DNA from: Trypanosoma brucei gambiense DAL972
Lineage: Eukaryota > Euglenozoa > Kinetoplastea > Trypanosomatida > Trypanosomatidae
DNA length: 64,000 nucleotides
Direction: 5' to 3'
Assembly (NCBI RefSeq): GCF_000210295.1
Contig: NC_026744.1
Span: forward strand, 806,001-870,000
This document shows, piece after piece, positions 11,239 through 20,970 of this stretch (the stretch's first letter is position 1; the number at the start of each line of letters is the position of its first letter). Made by a program: the position numbers and the translations under genes. Below the pieces are notes generated by a model. That model saw nothing but the letters and a program-made list of their open reading frames with translations, was not told the origin of the DNA and did no database searches.

Positions 11239-13170
11239 TCACTGCAGTGGCGGAGGTGGGGGCGGCACAGCTTGGAACATCGGCTGAATAGGCGTCGGTA
11301 CCATTCCTGGTGCTGTGATCACAGGTACCAACTGTAGTTGTATGCTTGCTCCAGCTGGCATCTGGTAATGCTGATGTCCAATGATCACGTTCGGCATGTA
11401 AGGTGGTGGAGGTGGCCGGCTGCTCAAATTTGCCTCCCGCAATGGCAGCAATGAGGGTCCGGGTGCTGCCGACTGAGAGCCATCCCACGCCACAGGGAGA
11501 GGCGCTGGAGGCAGCGGACCGCCTGGTGCTGCAGGGGCGCCAAGTGGAAGTGGGCCAGGAATGGGGGCGGGGGCGGGGGCGGGGGCATCAACTGGGGCAA
11601 CTCCAGTCGCAGGAACCAGTAAGGCGGAGGGACTAGTTGTAGTGGCGGAACCACATGGCACGCCTCGTCCCGCATCCAAGCGCTTTATGAAGAGCGGCCG
11701 CGAGGGAGGAGACGCCTTGTCACGGGTTGCCTGCAGGTTCAAAAGCGCACGATGGGAATCGGCAAGGCACACACCTCCAGAGCTGCACAACACACGTTTA
11801 GACCAGCTGGTTGCCTTCAATACATCCGTCTCCTCAAGTCGCACAGAGGCGCAGCCACATTTCTCAGTAAAGTGTGAATCAACGCCCAGTGATACGTTTT
11901 TCGGATGAACAGGTACATTAATAAGGGAGAAAAACCAGGCGACGAACACTGCGGTCACTTCGACAGGAAGACCTCCAAGAAACACGCCAGACGGGCAATT
12001 CAAACCTTCAGAAACGTGCTGTAAAAGCCGATTCGCCTCCCCATCGCCCGGGTACTGGACGTATCGGGGGTCCCCCCCACCTTGTTGTGAGGTCTGGTTA
12101 GATACTGACAAATCGGCGCCGCACGCCCCACTTACCGGAGCAGAAGGCAGAGACACGACGCTACTGAGAGACGAGGCAGTGCTACTAAACGTCGTCATTG
12201 ATGGATCAAACGGCGACTGCGATTCCTTCGATACTACACCTGGTGTCAATAGAGGTCGGGGCACAGGAACTCCACGAGAAGAGGCAGAGGCAGCGGAGGC
12301 AGCTCTGCTGTCGCGCGCAGACGGATGCCCAGCAGCACCGTACGCTCGCTCAATTACTATTGGGTGTGACGGACCCCGTTTGCGCCCGTCTGCGATATCC
12401 GTGATTGCTTCTTTCTCGAAGAGTCGTGCCATTTCCTCCGTGGAAGCCGCCACGTAAATCCCCCTGGCACCACAATAGATCCGCTGGTTCATGGAGAGCA
12501 GTGACTCCACGTCTTCCTCGTTTACCACGAATATCGAAGCACAACCAGTTGGGGAGCCGCAGCGTCCACCCTTTGCCTTACGGTGCACCAAGATGGAGGT
12601 GACCGGCACTTGAACACCACACGCGACCTCGAAAACCCAGCTTATCAACCGCCTACCCGTCTGCACGACCTCAAAACGAAGACCACCAATAAACATTTTC
12701 GTGCCATGATGACCAGACGCAATTCCACCACCGCCGGTGCCGCACTCCTGCGCGCGGCTCTGTGGCGGCGGATTCGCCTTGAAGTAATCTGACGGTGGAT
12801 ACGCATGGAACGTCGCACTACTGTCCCCCCGCCCATCAATGGCCCCCATGAGTGACCTCCATTCCTCATATTCACCACAGTCGAGGCAAGATATTTGAGT
12901 TCCACCACTAAACGCCTCATCGAAAACGCTGACGCCGACGCAGTCCTCATTCGCCGTAGGAAACCCTAATGAACCGCACTCATTTGCGTCAGACCGCCAA
13001 ATTCCAATACTGCTACCGGCTTCTGAGTCATCCAGACTAAGAAGGCGCATTCTGTCCTCAAACTGTCGCGTTGCGTATGACTGACAGCTTGCCATACTCT
13101 CTTCACTGGATGAAAATCCATCCTGGTCCGCTAGGGAATTAGTCTCACTTGCCGTTTCACGAAAAAGCAT
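11239..13170 (-). CDS. Tandem RRM-like protein with proline-rich tail
   Basis: A 643-residue protein opening at an ATG. Two segments look like related, divergent RNA-recognition motifs. Residues 157-245 begin KMFIGGL and carry GCASIFV as an RNP1-like strand; residues 395-480 begin GVFLGGLP and carry GCASVRL at the matching point. Both share a long insertion before the RNP1-like strand, and neither has the aromatic residues of a classical RNP1. A CxxC (SCLDCGEY) lies near residue 97, ahead of the first module. The linker (about 280-390) is Ser/Ala-rich and the last 120 residues are Pro/Ala-rich with polyproline runs. The layout fits an mRNA-binding regulator, which in trypanosomes act after transcription. 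I do not recognise a named orthologue, and RNA binding is inferred. Confidence 0.8.
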   Translation of the reverse strand: MLFRETASETNSLADQDGFSSSEESMASCQSYATRQFEDRMRLLSLDDSEAGSSIGIWRSDANECGSLGFPTANEDCVGVSVFDEAFSGGTQISCLDCGEYEEWRSLMGAIDGRGDSSATFHAYPPSDYFKANPPPQSRAQECGTGGGGIASGHHGTKMFIGGLRFEVVQTGRRLISWVFEVACGVQVPVTSILVHRKAKGGRCGSPTGCASIFVVNEEDVESLLSMNQRIYCGARGIYVAASTEEMARLFEKEAITDIADGRKRGPSHPIVIERAYGAAGHPSARDSRAASAASASSRGVPVPRPLLTPGVVSKESQSPFDPSMTTFSSTASSLSSVVSLPSAPVSGACGADLSVSNQTSQQGGGDPRYVQYPGDGEANRLLQHVSEGLNCPSGVFLGGLPVEVTAVFVAWFFSLINVPVHPKNVSLGVDSHFTEKCGCASVRLEETDVLKATSWSKRVLCSSGGVCLADSHRALLNLQATRDKASPPSRPLFIKRLDAGRGVPCGSATTTSPSALLVPATGVAPVDAPAPAPAPIPGPLPLGAPAAPGGPLPPAPLPVAWDGSQSAAPGPSLLPLREANLSSRPPPPPYMPNVIIGHQHYQMPAGASIQLQLVPVITAPGMVPTPIQPMFQAVPPPPPPLQ

Positions 13171-13576
13171 TTGAAGCTTGAATTACTCTACCCCACTAGC
13201 GTGTATGGTCTGCTACTAACAAGGAGTAAGAAAGAAACTTTGCACTCACTAGTTGTTCAAACCTTCTTCGAAAGCACAATAAAACAAGAGTAAATAAGGT
13301 GAAAAGTGAATGATAGAAATTTAAAGCAAGAGACAGGAGTAACGACGAGGCAGCCAAAGGAAAAAGTACGGACACACGGGTGTACGTGGGCTGAAAAACA
13401 CACCCTTAAACATAATTGTATAGTTGCGTTACCGTAGTGCGGAGAAGTAAACACGCCACGAATGGAATGCACCCCAACGAGGTTTAAAGGGGCGAAATAG
13501 GGGCGGAGAAGCACCTCACATGCCCACGCGTAGGAAAAAGCGCACACCGCCCATCCCCACCCCTCCCCAACTCAGG
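13171..13576. other. Intergenic spacer
   Basis: Nothing beyond the expected untranslated sequence of the flanking genes was seen. Confidence 0.4.
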
Positions 13577-14161
13577 TCAGGAGTTAAAGTTTACATCAAC
13601 CCTACCCAAAACCTCAAGTACATTTTCGCAGAACCCCTTGAATTCCGGGACGTTGGCTAGCGCTGCCTCTAGTGCGTCAACACGCGAGCGACTGATGTTG
13701 ACGATACGTAAGAGACGCTGCAGCTCCGCACTTCGAAGTTGGTTGCGAAGCTTAGCGTCGCGTGCCAATGCTGCGAGATGTGCCTCTCCAAGAACAACAA
13801 GTGAGCCATCTTCGTCCCGCCTTCCATATACGGAATAATCGTCACTCCTCCGAGCACCAGCGGAACAGTCAAGCTCCTTCTGCTCTTCCATAGTGGATGA
13901 ATTGCCGGTGGTAGGTTCGGTGCAAACAGTAATATAGCCGTCACGTGACGAATCGAGTTTCGGTTTCTTAGCAACCACATCCTCCCCACCGCCATCTTTA
14001 GGTTCCTTTAGTTGCTGTTGCTCATAAGAACAACTGCCAACACCGCTGCCGTCGCGATGCTCTTTGAAACAATTCGAGGAACAATACATGCTACGACACT
14101 GGCGGCAGCGGTAGTGAGCTGAGTTTCCAGCACATATAATGCAACGGAGCACCCCTGTCAT
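13577..14161 (-). CDS. HIT-type zinc finger protein, ZNHIT3/Hit1-like
   Basis: A 194-residue protein. Residues 7-44 form a HIT zinc finger with ligands C7, C10, C19, C22, C27, C31, H35 and C44. The C-terminal 60 residues (LRNQLRSAELQRLLRIVN, then a helix ending near FCENVLEVLG) match the C-terminal domain of ZNHIT3/yeast Hit1 rather than other HIT-finger proteins. In yeast and man that protein binds NUFIP/Rsa1 and helps assemble box C/D snoRNPs, so a role in snoRNP and hence ribosome biogenesis is likely. The middle, about residues 45-120, is charged and of low complexity. HIT-finger identity is near certain; the ZNHIT3 assignment is good. Confidence 0.85.
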   Translation of the reverse strand: MTGVLRCIICAGNSAHYRCRQCRSMYCSSNCFKEHRDGSGVGSCSYEQQQLKEPKDGGGEDVVAKKPKLDSSRDGYITVCTEPTTGNSSTMEEQKELDCSAGARRSDDYSVYGRRDEDGSLVVLGEAHLAALARDAKLRNQLRSAELQRLLRIVNISRSRVDALEAALANVPEFKGFCENVLEVLGRVDVNFNS

Positions 14162-15247
14162 TAAGTCTACCCCACCCTGCCAACAAGCGTCAACAAACCT
14201 TAAAAACTATGAAACGTAAATGGGAGTAATGCTGAGGAGGCCACCAACAACGAAAGTGTCTATTCAGGCTCCCTTCTTTACTGAGGATAAAAAAAAGGCA
14301 ACATAAATTCGGCAGCACCAGACAAGGCAAGTATAATATGATGCAAAAAGATTTTTAAAAAAGAAAAAGAAACGGGGGGAATTGAGGAGGAACATGGAGA
14401 AGTGAAGAAGAAATGCGACATGGTTTCATCGGCTGCTCGTGCAACTCTCATGGAAGGTTACCCTGTGTCTGGAACAAAACAAAAAATGAAGGACGGGTTA
14501 ACGAAGTTGTTAATGGTGCGAACTTCACTAGAAGTGGCTCCACGTCTACGACGAACAAACTATAGAAGAAACATAACTTGGACCCGGGCAACAGTAATGC
14601 ACTTTCTCACCGTTCCGCGGTGAACTTCCCAAGCGAACACAGAACTGCGTAAGCGGATTAAATATCTACCCAGAGACGCATTGAATTTAAAGAGCTAAAC
14701 GTCCAACCAATTATATGTATGTGCGCTGTCGGCCCTTAATTTCCTTTAAAACACACATACATTTATCCACAGGGAGAACACACGGGTCAAGGGATATTAC
14801 AACAGTGCCACCGGTACCAAAACTGCCAAACCTGTAAAAAATAACAACAGCAACAGTAATAACAATAAGTGCTAGAGCGGCGTAGGTAAAAATGAGGAGG
14901 AAAACTTGGGGATCTGTGTACGTGGCTGGTCTTACATTTACCAAGTCACTGTGGCCAGTGGCATAAAAGTATATCTCCCTGCACACTTCTGGCCATGGAA
15001 AACAAAAGTAAAGTAGAAGAACGTACCCATGTGCCAGGGAAGTCAAAATCCCCTACTTCCCTTTTCTCACTGGACCCTTCTAGTTCCTTTCGTTCCTCCC
15101 CATTAGCATCACCATTACGGGTGATTTCACCTTCACCTCCCCAAGAGTGTCGCTGCCGCCCACGCACAAAAACGTATCCGCACAAAAATCTCCTTTCCCA
15201 GGGAAGAAAAGAGCAAGGAGATCCAAGAAGGAAAGAAATGACGGAAT
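14162..15247. other. Intergenic region
   Basis: No complete gene is supported. A minus-strand frame at 14711-15046 encodes a good membrane helix (FLLIFTYAALALIVITVAVV) but has no ATG, and an acidic stretch lies in another frame at about 15050-15150. These could be remnants or chance. The rest should be untranslated sequence of the flanking genes. Confidence 0.4.
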
Positions 15248-16399
15248 TCACATGAAAGGCGCTCCAGTACTCATGGATCCCAGTACCTGCTTGTTGCGAT
15301 ATTTGTACCCGTTATACTTATTAAGTGATGGGGGAAGACGCATCGACTCGATGCAAGCATCATCCAACCGAAACGAGCTGCGGTGATGCATACGCGTCAA
15401 CGTACTAATGGACCCAGTGGGGGGCGACACCATGGAGTGATACGTGTCAACTGTCAGGTTAAACCAGCGCTTCACAAACATACGGATTGTTTGTCCGTGT
15501 GTTAATATCACCACATTTGTATCCATGGGAAAGTCCATCCGCTCCCGCTGGAAGGCATCTAAGAAGCTTGTAACCCGATCACACACATCAGCGCCACTTT
15601 CGCCGTGGGGAAAGCGGTAATAGAACTTGCCATATTTTTCCCTTTCAGCTAGATGGTGCAGGAGCTCCTCCTTTGACTTATATCGTCCGATGTCTCCATC
15701 CCGCAGTCGAACATCCTCTCGCACCCCAACAATAGACTCACCTTCCATTTTGTGCTCACTTCTATAGGCATCATACCCGCGCAGCACATGCTTGAATGAC
15801 TGACGGCACCGCACGTAGGGGGAAAGGTAGTAATACACTGGCTCATCCCCAATGAGCTGAGCCAGCCGGCGGCCCGCATCATAAGATTCCTCCTCACCCT
15901 CAGGAACTATAGGAATACGCCAATCAGGAGTTGTCACGTGCGTGCAAACGTTGACGTTGGCCAGGCTTCTACCGTTGCGCAGGAATATAATGCGCTTCAC
16001 AGGCTCAACAGGTTGCGTTGGGAACTTAAGCATTTGGCGGCGGTCACCACTGCGAATAGTAATGGACATCCTACCCTGAGACTCCGTGTGTGTTACGTAG
16101 GCCGAGGTTGGAGAAGGCACGGAGAACATTGATGAAGCGGGGTCCGTTGTGGCTGCATTTGCTGCAGTTTCACAAAGGTTAACAGCAACTGCAGGTTCTT
16201 CTACTAGTGCCTTGGTTTCCTTTGAGACTTCCAAGGGCCTCACTGTCTGGGTAGTTGGTTGAGGGTGAAGGTGAGGTGGCCACGTGGAAGACGTGAAGTG
16301 CATAACGTCGCATAGCGGTGCCTTTAGTGACCCACATGACACAATACGACCCCACTGCTTGCAAATCCGGTGATGAGAGCACCTGCGTACAACTGCCAT
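15248..16399 (-). CDS. Histidine-phosphatase (phosphoglycerate mutase-like) paralogue lacking the catalytic His
   Basis: A 383-residue protein starting at the first ATG; the frame extends to a GTG at 16426. Residues 1-133 are a poorly conserved, partly basic extension. From about 135 the fold is that of the dPGM/histidine-phosphatase superfamily, but the signature RHG(E) reads RNGR: the histidine that should be phosphorylated is Asn142 (codon AAC, bases 15974-15976) and the following Glu is Arg. Other parts survive: the second catalytic Arg region (YLSPYVRCRQSF), the HGES motif (FPHGESGADV) and the second His (ILTHGQTIRMFV). The neighbouring gene at 16787 is a close paralogue with an intact RHGE, so this is a tandem duplicate that has lost phosphotransfer chemistry. 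A regulatory or binding role is inferred. Confidence 0.9.
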   Translation of the reverse strand: MAVVRRCSHHRICKQWGRIVSCGSLKAPLCDVMHFTSSTWPPHLHPQPTTQTVRPLEVSKETKALVEEPAVAVNLCETAANAATTDPASSMFSVPSPTSAYVTHTESQGRMSITIRSGDRRQMLKFPTQPVEPVKRIIFLRNGRSLANVNVCTHVTTPDWRIPIVPEGEEESYDAGRRLAQLIGDEPVYYYLSPYVRCRQSFKHVLRGYDAYRSEHKMEGESIVGVREDVRLRDGDIGRYKSKEELLHHLAEREKYGKFYYRFPHGESGADVCDRVTSFLDAFQRERMDFPMDTNVVILTHGQTIRMFVKRWFNLTVDTYHSMVSPPTGSISTLTRMHHRSSFRLDDACIESMRLPPSLNKYNGYKYRNKQVLGSMSTGAPFM

Positions 16400-16786
16400 C
16401 ACGTAGGGGGGAAACTCACGGACCACAACTAAAGCTAAAAGAAACGATCCGCGACAGCAAAAACGTGAGACTAAACGATAAAATCACAGAGCTAAAATAA
16501 GAGCCAAGAGAAACAACTCAAGAGAAGAAAGTAAAACAAAGAAGAAGAGAGCACACAAATGCGGCCGGTTAAAAAACAGCTAGCAGGTAAGCGCGTGATG
16601 TTGAAAAGAGTGAACTTGGGAGAGGAGTGAGGGGTGACACGCACGAAAATGAATGAACACACACATATACCAGGTACGTAAATACGTGTTACGTACATTA
16701 CACCACTTTGCAAAATCCTTCAACATCACCTTCCCCTCGGGTAAGTACAAGCACCTCTGACTCAGCAAGCATTCACAATCATCAAA
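16400..16786. other. Intergenic spacer between the two mutase-like paralogues
   Basis: Untranslated sequence only; no further feature recognised. Confidence 0.4.
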
Positions 16787-17662
16787 TTACCGGTCCGTTC
16801 CCTCGTCTGCGGAAAAGGAGTAGCCACCTTCAGCGAAGAGGTGACGAAACAATTGAACATTATCCTTTCCGTCAAACTTCATCATCTCTAAGAGTGGATC
16901 ACTGCCGAAAAGCTTCTTGCTAGTATCCGTCATCACCAGTCGCCCCGCCTCACGCCTCTCCAGCACGACAATCCCGCAGTTGGGTGGGTTCTTCATCGTT
17001 TCAAAGACTTCCATCGGCGCCGAATACCACCGCCCAACAAACAACCTAATCAAAAGTCCATGCGATATTATCACAACATTATGATCATCGTCGTCCGGTA
17101 CCGTAAACGAGGCAGGACCGACGTCGTTGCTACTGCCAGTGATCATTTGCTTCCGCGCCGAGAGATAATTTAGTTCCACACGTTCGCGAAAGAGGGAATC
17201 GAAAAACTTGGACACGCGGTCGCCGACATCCACACTACTTTCACCATCTGGAAATCTGTAGTACGAGCGTCCAAACTCACTACGTTCGGCCCACATCTCG
17301 TCCATCTTGTCCAGTGGTTGGAAATTGCCAATCTCCTGCTCCCGCAACCGCTCGTCCTCGCGCTCACCTTGCACCTGTGACGGCAGTAGACTCTTGCGCA
17401 CCTCGGTTAGGGTCTGTCTGGTGCGAGTGTACGGAGAATAGTAGACGTACAATTTTTCATTCTTTATGATCTTCCGGAGCCTCCGGCCGCACTCGAAGGC
17501 CTGCTCGCGGCCCCGCGCCGTCAGCGGTATCTTCCAGTCCGGAACCTTGCTATACAATGCGCGATCCACATTTGCCTCGGACTCGCCGTGTCGCACAAGA
17601 AGCAGCCGCCGTGGGAGCCAGTAACCACTCGACATATCGAGCTTGCGCCCACATCGCGACAT
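16787..17662 (-). CDS. Histidine phosphatase / cofactor-dependent phosphoglycerate mutase-like
   Basis: A 291-residue protein starting at the first ATG; a second ATG lies nine codons on. It shows a complete catalytic set: RHGES from residue 24 (phosphorylated His25), the Arg region YYSPYTRTRQTL, FPDGESSVDV, and the second His in ISHGLLIRLFVGRWY. The family transfers phosphate from small phospho-compounds through a phospho-histidine. Glycolytic phosphoglycerate mutase in trypanosomes is the unrelated cofactor-independent enzyme, so this gene is more likely a phosphatase of unknown substrate. An insertion of about 20 residues precedes the second His motif. No targeting signal is obvious. The gene sits directly upstream of the catalytically dead copy. 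Confidence 0.9.
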   Translation of the reverse strand: MSRCGRKLDMSSGYWLPRRLLLVRHGESEANVDRALYSKVPDWKIPLTARGREQAFECGRRLRKIIKNEKLYVYYSPYTRTRQTLTEVRKSLLPSQVQGEREDERLREQEIGNFQPLDKMDEMWAERSEFGRSYYRFPDGESSVDVGDRVSKFFDSLFRERVELNYLSARKQMITGSSNDVGPASFTVPDDDDHNVVIISHGLLIRLFVGRWYSAPMEVFETMKNPPNCGIVVLERREAGRLVMTDTSKKLFGSDPLLEMMKFDGKDNVQLFRHLFAEGGYSFSADEGTDR

Positions 17663-17983
17663 ATCACAACTCAAGTGCTGGCGCAATGGAGTGTATGGGA
17701 AAGCCTATATAAATGGTTCAACCTGCTCTCCTCAATCTTGCGCTAACAATCTACTTCACAGCGAAGATAAATTAATCAAAAGAAAATATACTGTTATATT
17801 GTTCGGCTTACTTACCCGCACAGGACCAATTTCACAGCTTTCACACATTTAGGGTTGGAAGAGACAAGAGCATCCAGTAGAAAGAAGAATCAGGAGTTCG
17901 TAGTGAAAAGGGTTTTCCGTCATGATGCAAGGATCAAAAATCCCATCAGCCCCCGGCTAGTGTTTGGGTGTGAGTAATTTACC

Positions 17984-18046
17984 TACTGTGGAGCCTTCCC
18001 ACCACGCGGAAGGTATACGAGGCACTACAGTTCCAAACCCACAGTA
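17984..18046. repeat. Nested inverted repeat (possible RNA hairpin)
   Basis: TACTGTGG at 17984-17991 pairs perfectly with CCACAGTA at 18039-18046. Inside it, CCTTCC (17994-17999) pairs with GGAAGG (18008-18013) around an eight-base loop. The asymmetric internal loop (2 bases against 25) makes it unlike an H/ACA guide RNA. It lies near the expected 3' end of the upstream gene's transcript. Confidence 0.4.
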
Positions 18047-18956
18047 AGCGCGATATCTAACACATTCAACAGTTGAATCATCGGCATATGCGTGTGTACA
18101 TGTGCATATGCATGTGCGTGGCCCTTAGAGCTTTTCCTTCACATGTACTACCAAGTTGAAAGGCAAAGGGAAAGAGATGCGAAACAATAAGGCAAAACAA
18201 TGGCATAAAAGTGAAACACAGAATTAGTATGTGACACACAAGGGGAAGAAGCAGGCACCACTGTCGGCAGTTGCGCATAACAGCGTATTGAAGATAATCG
18301 GTGATAGACAACCCACTGAGAACTTTCCGTACAAGCTCTCCTGGAGACAAGGGAAACAAGACAAAGTCAAGAAAGAATAACCTTTAAAAATGGCCGCTCA
18401 GTTTAGACTCATAGTCAGACAAATAAAGAAAAAAAATACCTGGACATTGCTTTACCGTTTGCTCACCCAACTTTTCTCATCACTGTAGATGAAAAGACTG
18501 CTATCCTTTCCTTCGCTAGCTTTGCCCCACTTGTTCTCATTCTTCAACTTCCATTTGTTACGGGTGCCACACACAACATATGATAGTCGCGGGTAGTGAA
18601 AGGTCACCGAAAAAACTTTGCATGAGAACACGTAAAAACGAAAAAATTGAAGGGAAGGGAAAGAAAAGTGGCAGGGGTGGCATTTGGTTAAGTTTTCTGA
18701 AGGGTCAAACCCTAACCCATTCGTTCCATAGACACGTCTTACTTTCACTTCTCCGTCTCTTTCCTGCTACTTTGCTGTACATAAGGTGGAATTTGGAAAT
18801 GTAAAATAGCATGCGCAGAAAAAAAAAAGAAAGGCACATATATCAAACAACCAAGCAACTACAGTTTCTACTCGGCGACGGCCACTTTACACACAATTAC
18901 GTATTGTGGATAGATAAGGGATGAGTGAATGGATGAGGAGAAGCAAACTTATTCTG

Positions 18957-18993
18957 CATAATAATAATATTAATAATAATAATAATAATAATA
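18957..18993. repeat. AAT trinucleotide microsatellite
   Basis: About twelve AAT/ATA units with one interruption, in the 3' flank of the small mitochondrial protein gene. Confidence 0.8.
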
Positions 18994-19118
18994 CAGACCA
19001 TGACAACGGATAACGCCCCGCCTCTTCCCCTTGCATCTCATGTCACCCCTCCCCCGCTCCACTCCGCATGCTCCACATGTACAGTTCGAGCGAGCTTCCC
19101 ACCCTATTCCATGCCTAA

Positions 19119-19484
19119 CTAAGCGAGGTCGGTATCCGCACCAGCGGCCTCAAGTTTTTCCTTAATATCATTCATAAAGGGCATGATGCGCTCGCGCTGG
19201 ATGCGAAGGTTGGCAACAGCTTCCTCACCCTCCATTACTGTTCCATCATCATCCCAAAGGTCTGTGCAATCCTGCACGTACTGGTTTTTCGTACCGTACC
19301 GCTCGAAAACAAAGTATCGAATGGCCAATGCCTGGACGAGGATCACACTGCAGGTGATCTTCAGTAGCGTCTTCATAGTAGCACCACTGATGCCCGTTTC
19401 ACCAGGATTAGGGTAAAAGTACGTGCGTGCACCGGCGGCGGCGGTGCGTGCAAGTGGAGTGGAGCAAACGCAACGGCGGAGCAT
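19119..19484 (-). CDS. Small mitochondrial membrane protein, function unknown
   Basis: A 121-residue protein starting at ATG. The first 25 residues (MLRRCVCSTPLARTAAAGAR) are basic, hydroxylated and free of acidic residues, as in a mitochondrial presequence. One hydrophobic helix (about 39-57, LLKITCSVILVQALAIRYFV) is followed by an acidic, helical C-terminus. Size and layout resemble the many small, lineage-specific subunits of trypanosomatid respiratory complexes and ATP synthase, but nothing identifies the complex. Confidence 0.75.
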   Translation of the reverse strand: MLRRCVCSTPLARTAAAGARTYFYPNPGETGISGATMKTLLKITCSVILVQALAIRYFVFERYGTKNQYVQDCTDLWDDDGTVMEGEEAVANLRIQRERIMPFMNDIKEKLEAAGADTDLA

Positions 19485-19842
19485 CTTCGTCTGGTATGTC
19501 TCTGCCTTGTTATTGTTTTTTTTTTTTGATGAAGCTGATGTCTGTACACTGTTAGTAACTGTACAAACTCTTTCCTAACGCTACTACTAAATGTATCACG
19601 AAAAATACTACCTTCTATTTTCTTTTTTCTCGATATATGCTATCTCTTTGTGTATGCGGTTTAACCCTGTTGAGAACAAAGAAATTGTAAAGGGGTAAAA
19701 CCGAGCTACCGTTTGCAACACGTTCCCAAGCGGACAGGTGTTCCCCCAAAATATGATCTCAGGAGCAGAGTGCGGCGAAGGGTGAAAAAAGTTAGAATAG
19801 AGTGAGCACGTATATATAATTACTCGGCATTAACCTTTTACT
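19485..19842. other. Intergenic spacer
   Basis: Contains a run of about thirteen T on the plus strand near 19516-19528, which is A in the transcript. Nothing else was recognised. Confidence 0.4.
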
Positions 19843-20970
19843 TTAGTCGAGTTCATCACCGCTAGTCATAACGTAGGCGTCGACGATATCGTCCAGAAGC
19901 GGCAGCACATGTTCGTTAAGGAACTTGCAGGTGTCAGCCTGAACCTTACCCGCAGTTACCGATGCCTGAAGATGTTTCTTTGCATTTAACTCTTCTAGTA
20001 GCCCAATACCCGCCTCGGTTTGCATGAGATTTGCAGTAATTTCCGCGAGCAGCATCTCGATTTCCCCAATGTGTTCAGCGCCATCACTCAGGCGCTCAAC
20101 ACACACACGAAGGCAGCGGCTGCGCAGAATCCCAGGGTGTCGCTCACGCTGGAAACTGCAGTTGCGAAAACACTGTGCTGCCAGCAACCGATGCCGCGGG
20201 TTCAAGGAACTAAGACAGTCTGAAAGAGCCATTAACCAGTCGTCATCTTCCAGCAGAAGCTCCTGTCCGTCTGCTACGCGCGTGACGTTCAGTAAGATCT
20301 GCAAAATCCACCGCTGAAGGTCACGGGGAACTGTCTTGTTCAACTCCTCACTCTTGTTTCCGCCACTGTTACTACGAACCGCATCCCCCTCGCTAAGTTT
20401 CTTGTTGTCATCTCCCCCATCTTCCTGCTGCTGCTCCCCAGCTACAGCAACCTCAACACTGCAACCCTCGTCAACAGTAAATCGGGTGTAATATGTCAGC
20501 AACTTTCCCAAGTAAAATCCACGAAGATCTTCATCAGTCACCTGCAACAGATCATCTACCGCGCTCACGTGACTTGCCGTCAGGTTGCTTAGGAGCATCA
20601 ACGTCATTTCCTCCAACCCCCGCTGGAGCGACTGGGGATGATCAGAGGCCTCAACGCTGTCAATAAGTCGCATAGCCCTGCGCACAACCTTCTGAGTCAC
20701 AAGAACCTCCGTGCATGTGCCATCAGCGGCGCAGTTGATGAGTACAGTCAAGACATCCCCCAACAAGGCGACGCTTCCCGCGTGCAAAAACTGGAGCAAG
20801 ACGTCAATGCAACGGGGGCCGTGCGTAGAAGATGCGAGGAGAGCAAAGAGCTTCTTGTTGTCTTTGCTCTGTTGTGCAAGTCCCTGGACAGCCATTTTGC
20901 GCACATCCTCACGTCCACTGCTAATGAACCCGAAGACCTCTACGAGTTCCGTCTCGCAGTCATCGCCCAT
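19843..20970 (-). CDS. HGH1: HGH1-family armadillo-like protein
   Basis: A 375-residue helical-repeat protein that matches the HGH1 (FAM203) family over its length. The N-terminus (ELVEVFGFISSGREDVRKMA) and the closing section (HIGEIEMLLAEITANLMQTEAG) sit where that family has its conserved blocks. HGH1 works with the chaperonin TRiC in folding translation elongation factor 2. A Gln/Glu/Gly/Asn-rich insertion at about 190-225 is probably a disordered loop. The start is a good ATG. The co-chaperone function is inferred from homology. Confidence 0.8.
   Translation of the reverse strand: MGDDCETELVEVFGFISSGREDVRKMAVQGLAQQSKDNKKLFALLASSTHGPRCIDVLLQFLHAGSVALLGDVLTVLINCAADGTCTEVLVTQKVVRRAMRLIDSVEASDHPQSLQRGLEEMTLMLLSNLTASHVSAVDDLLQVTDEDLRGFYLGKLLTYYTRFTVDEGCSVEVAVAGEQQQEDGGDDNKKLSEGDAVRSNSGGNKSEELNKTVPRDLQRWILQILLNVTRVADGQELLLEDDDWLMALSDCLSSLNPRHRLLAAQCFRNCSFQRERHPGILRSRCLRVCVERLSDGAEHIGEIEMLLAEITANLMQTEAGIGLLEELNAKKHLQASVTAGKVQADTCKFLNEHVLPLLDDIVDAYVMTSGDELD

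Larger units (their letters stand above)
17663..19118. other. Intergenic region with inverted repeat and AAT microsatellite
   Basis: No gene is supported. It should hold the 3' untranslated region of the small mitochondrial gene and the leader of the mutase-like gene. A probable pyrimidine tract (minus-strand TTTTCTTTTGATTAATTT) lies near 17765-17790. A nested inverted repeat (17984-18046) and a trinucleotide repeat (18957-18993) are listed separately. Confidence 0.5.

Noticed and set aside
14711..15046. Frame with a membrane helix (FLLIFTYAALALIVITVAVV)
   Set aside because: It starts only at a TTG, has no ATG, and the acidic stretch before it is in another frame. A frameshifted gene is possible but not supported.
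17984..18046. H/ACA-type guide RNA
   Set aside because: The internal loop is too lopsided (2 against 25 bases) to form a guide pocket, and no AGA box was identified.
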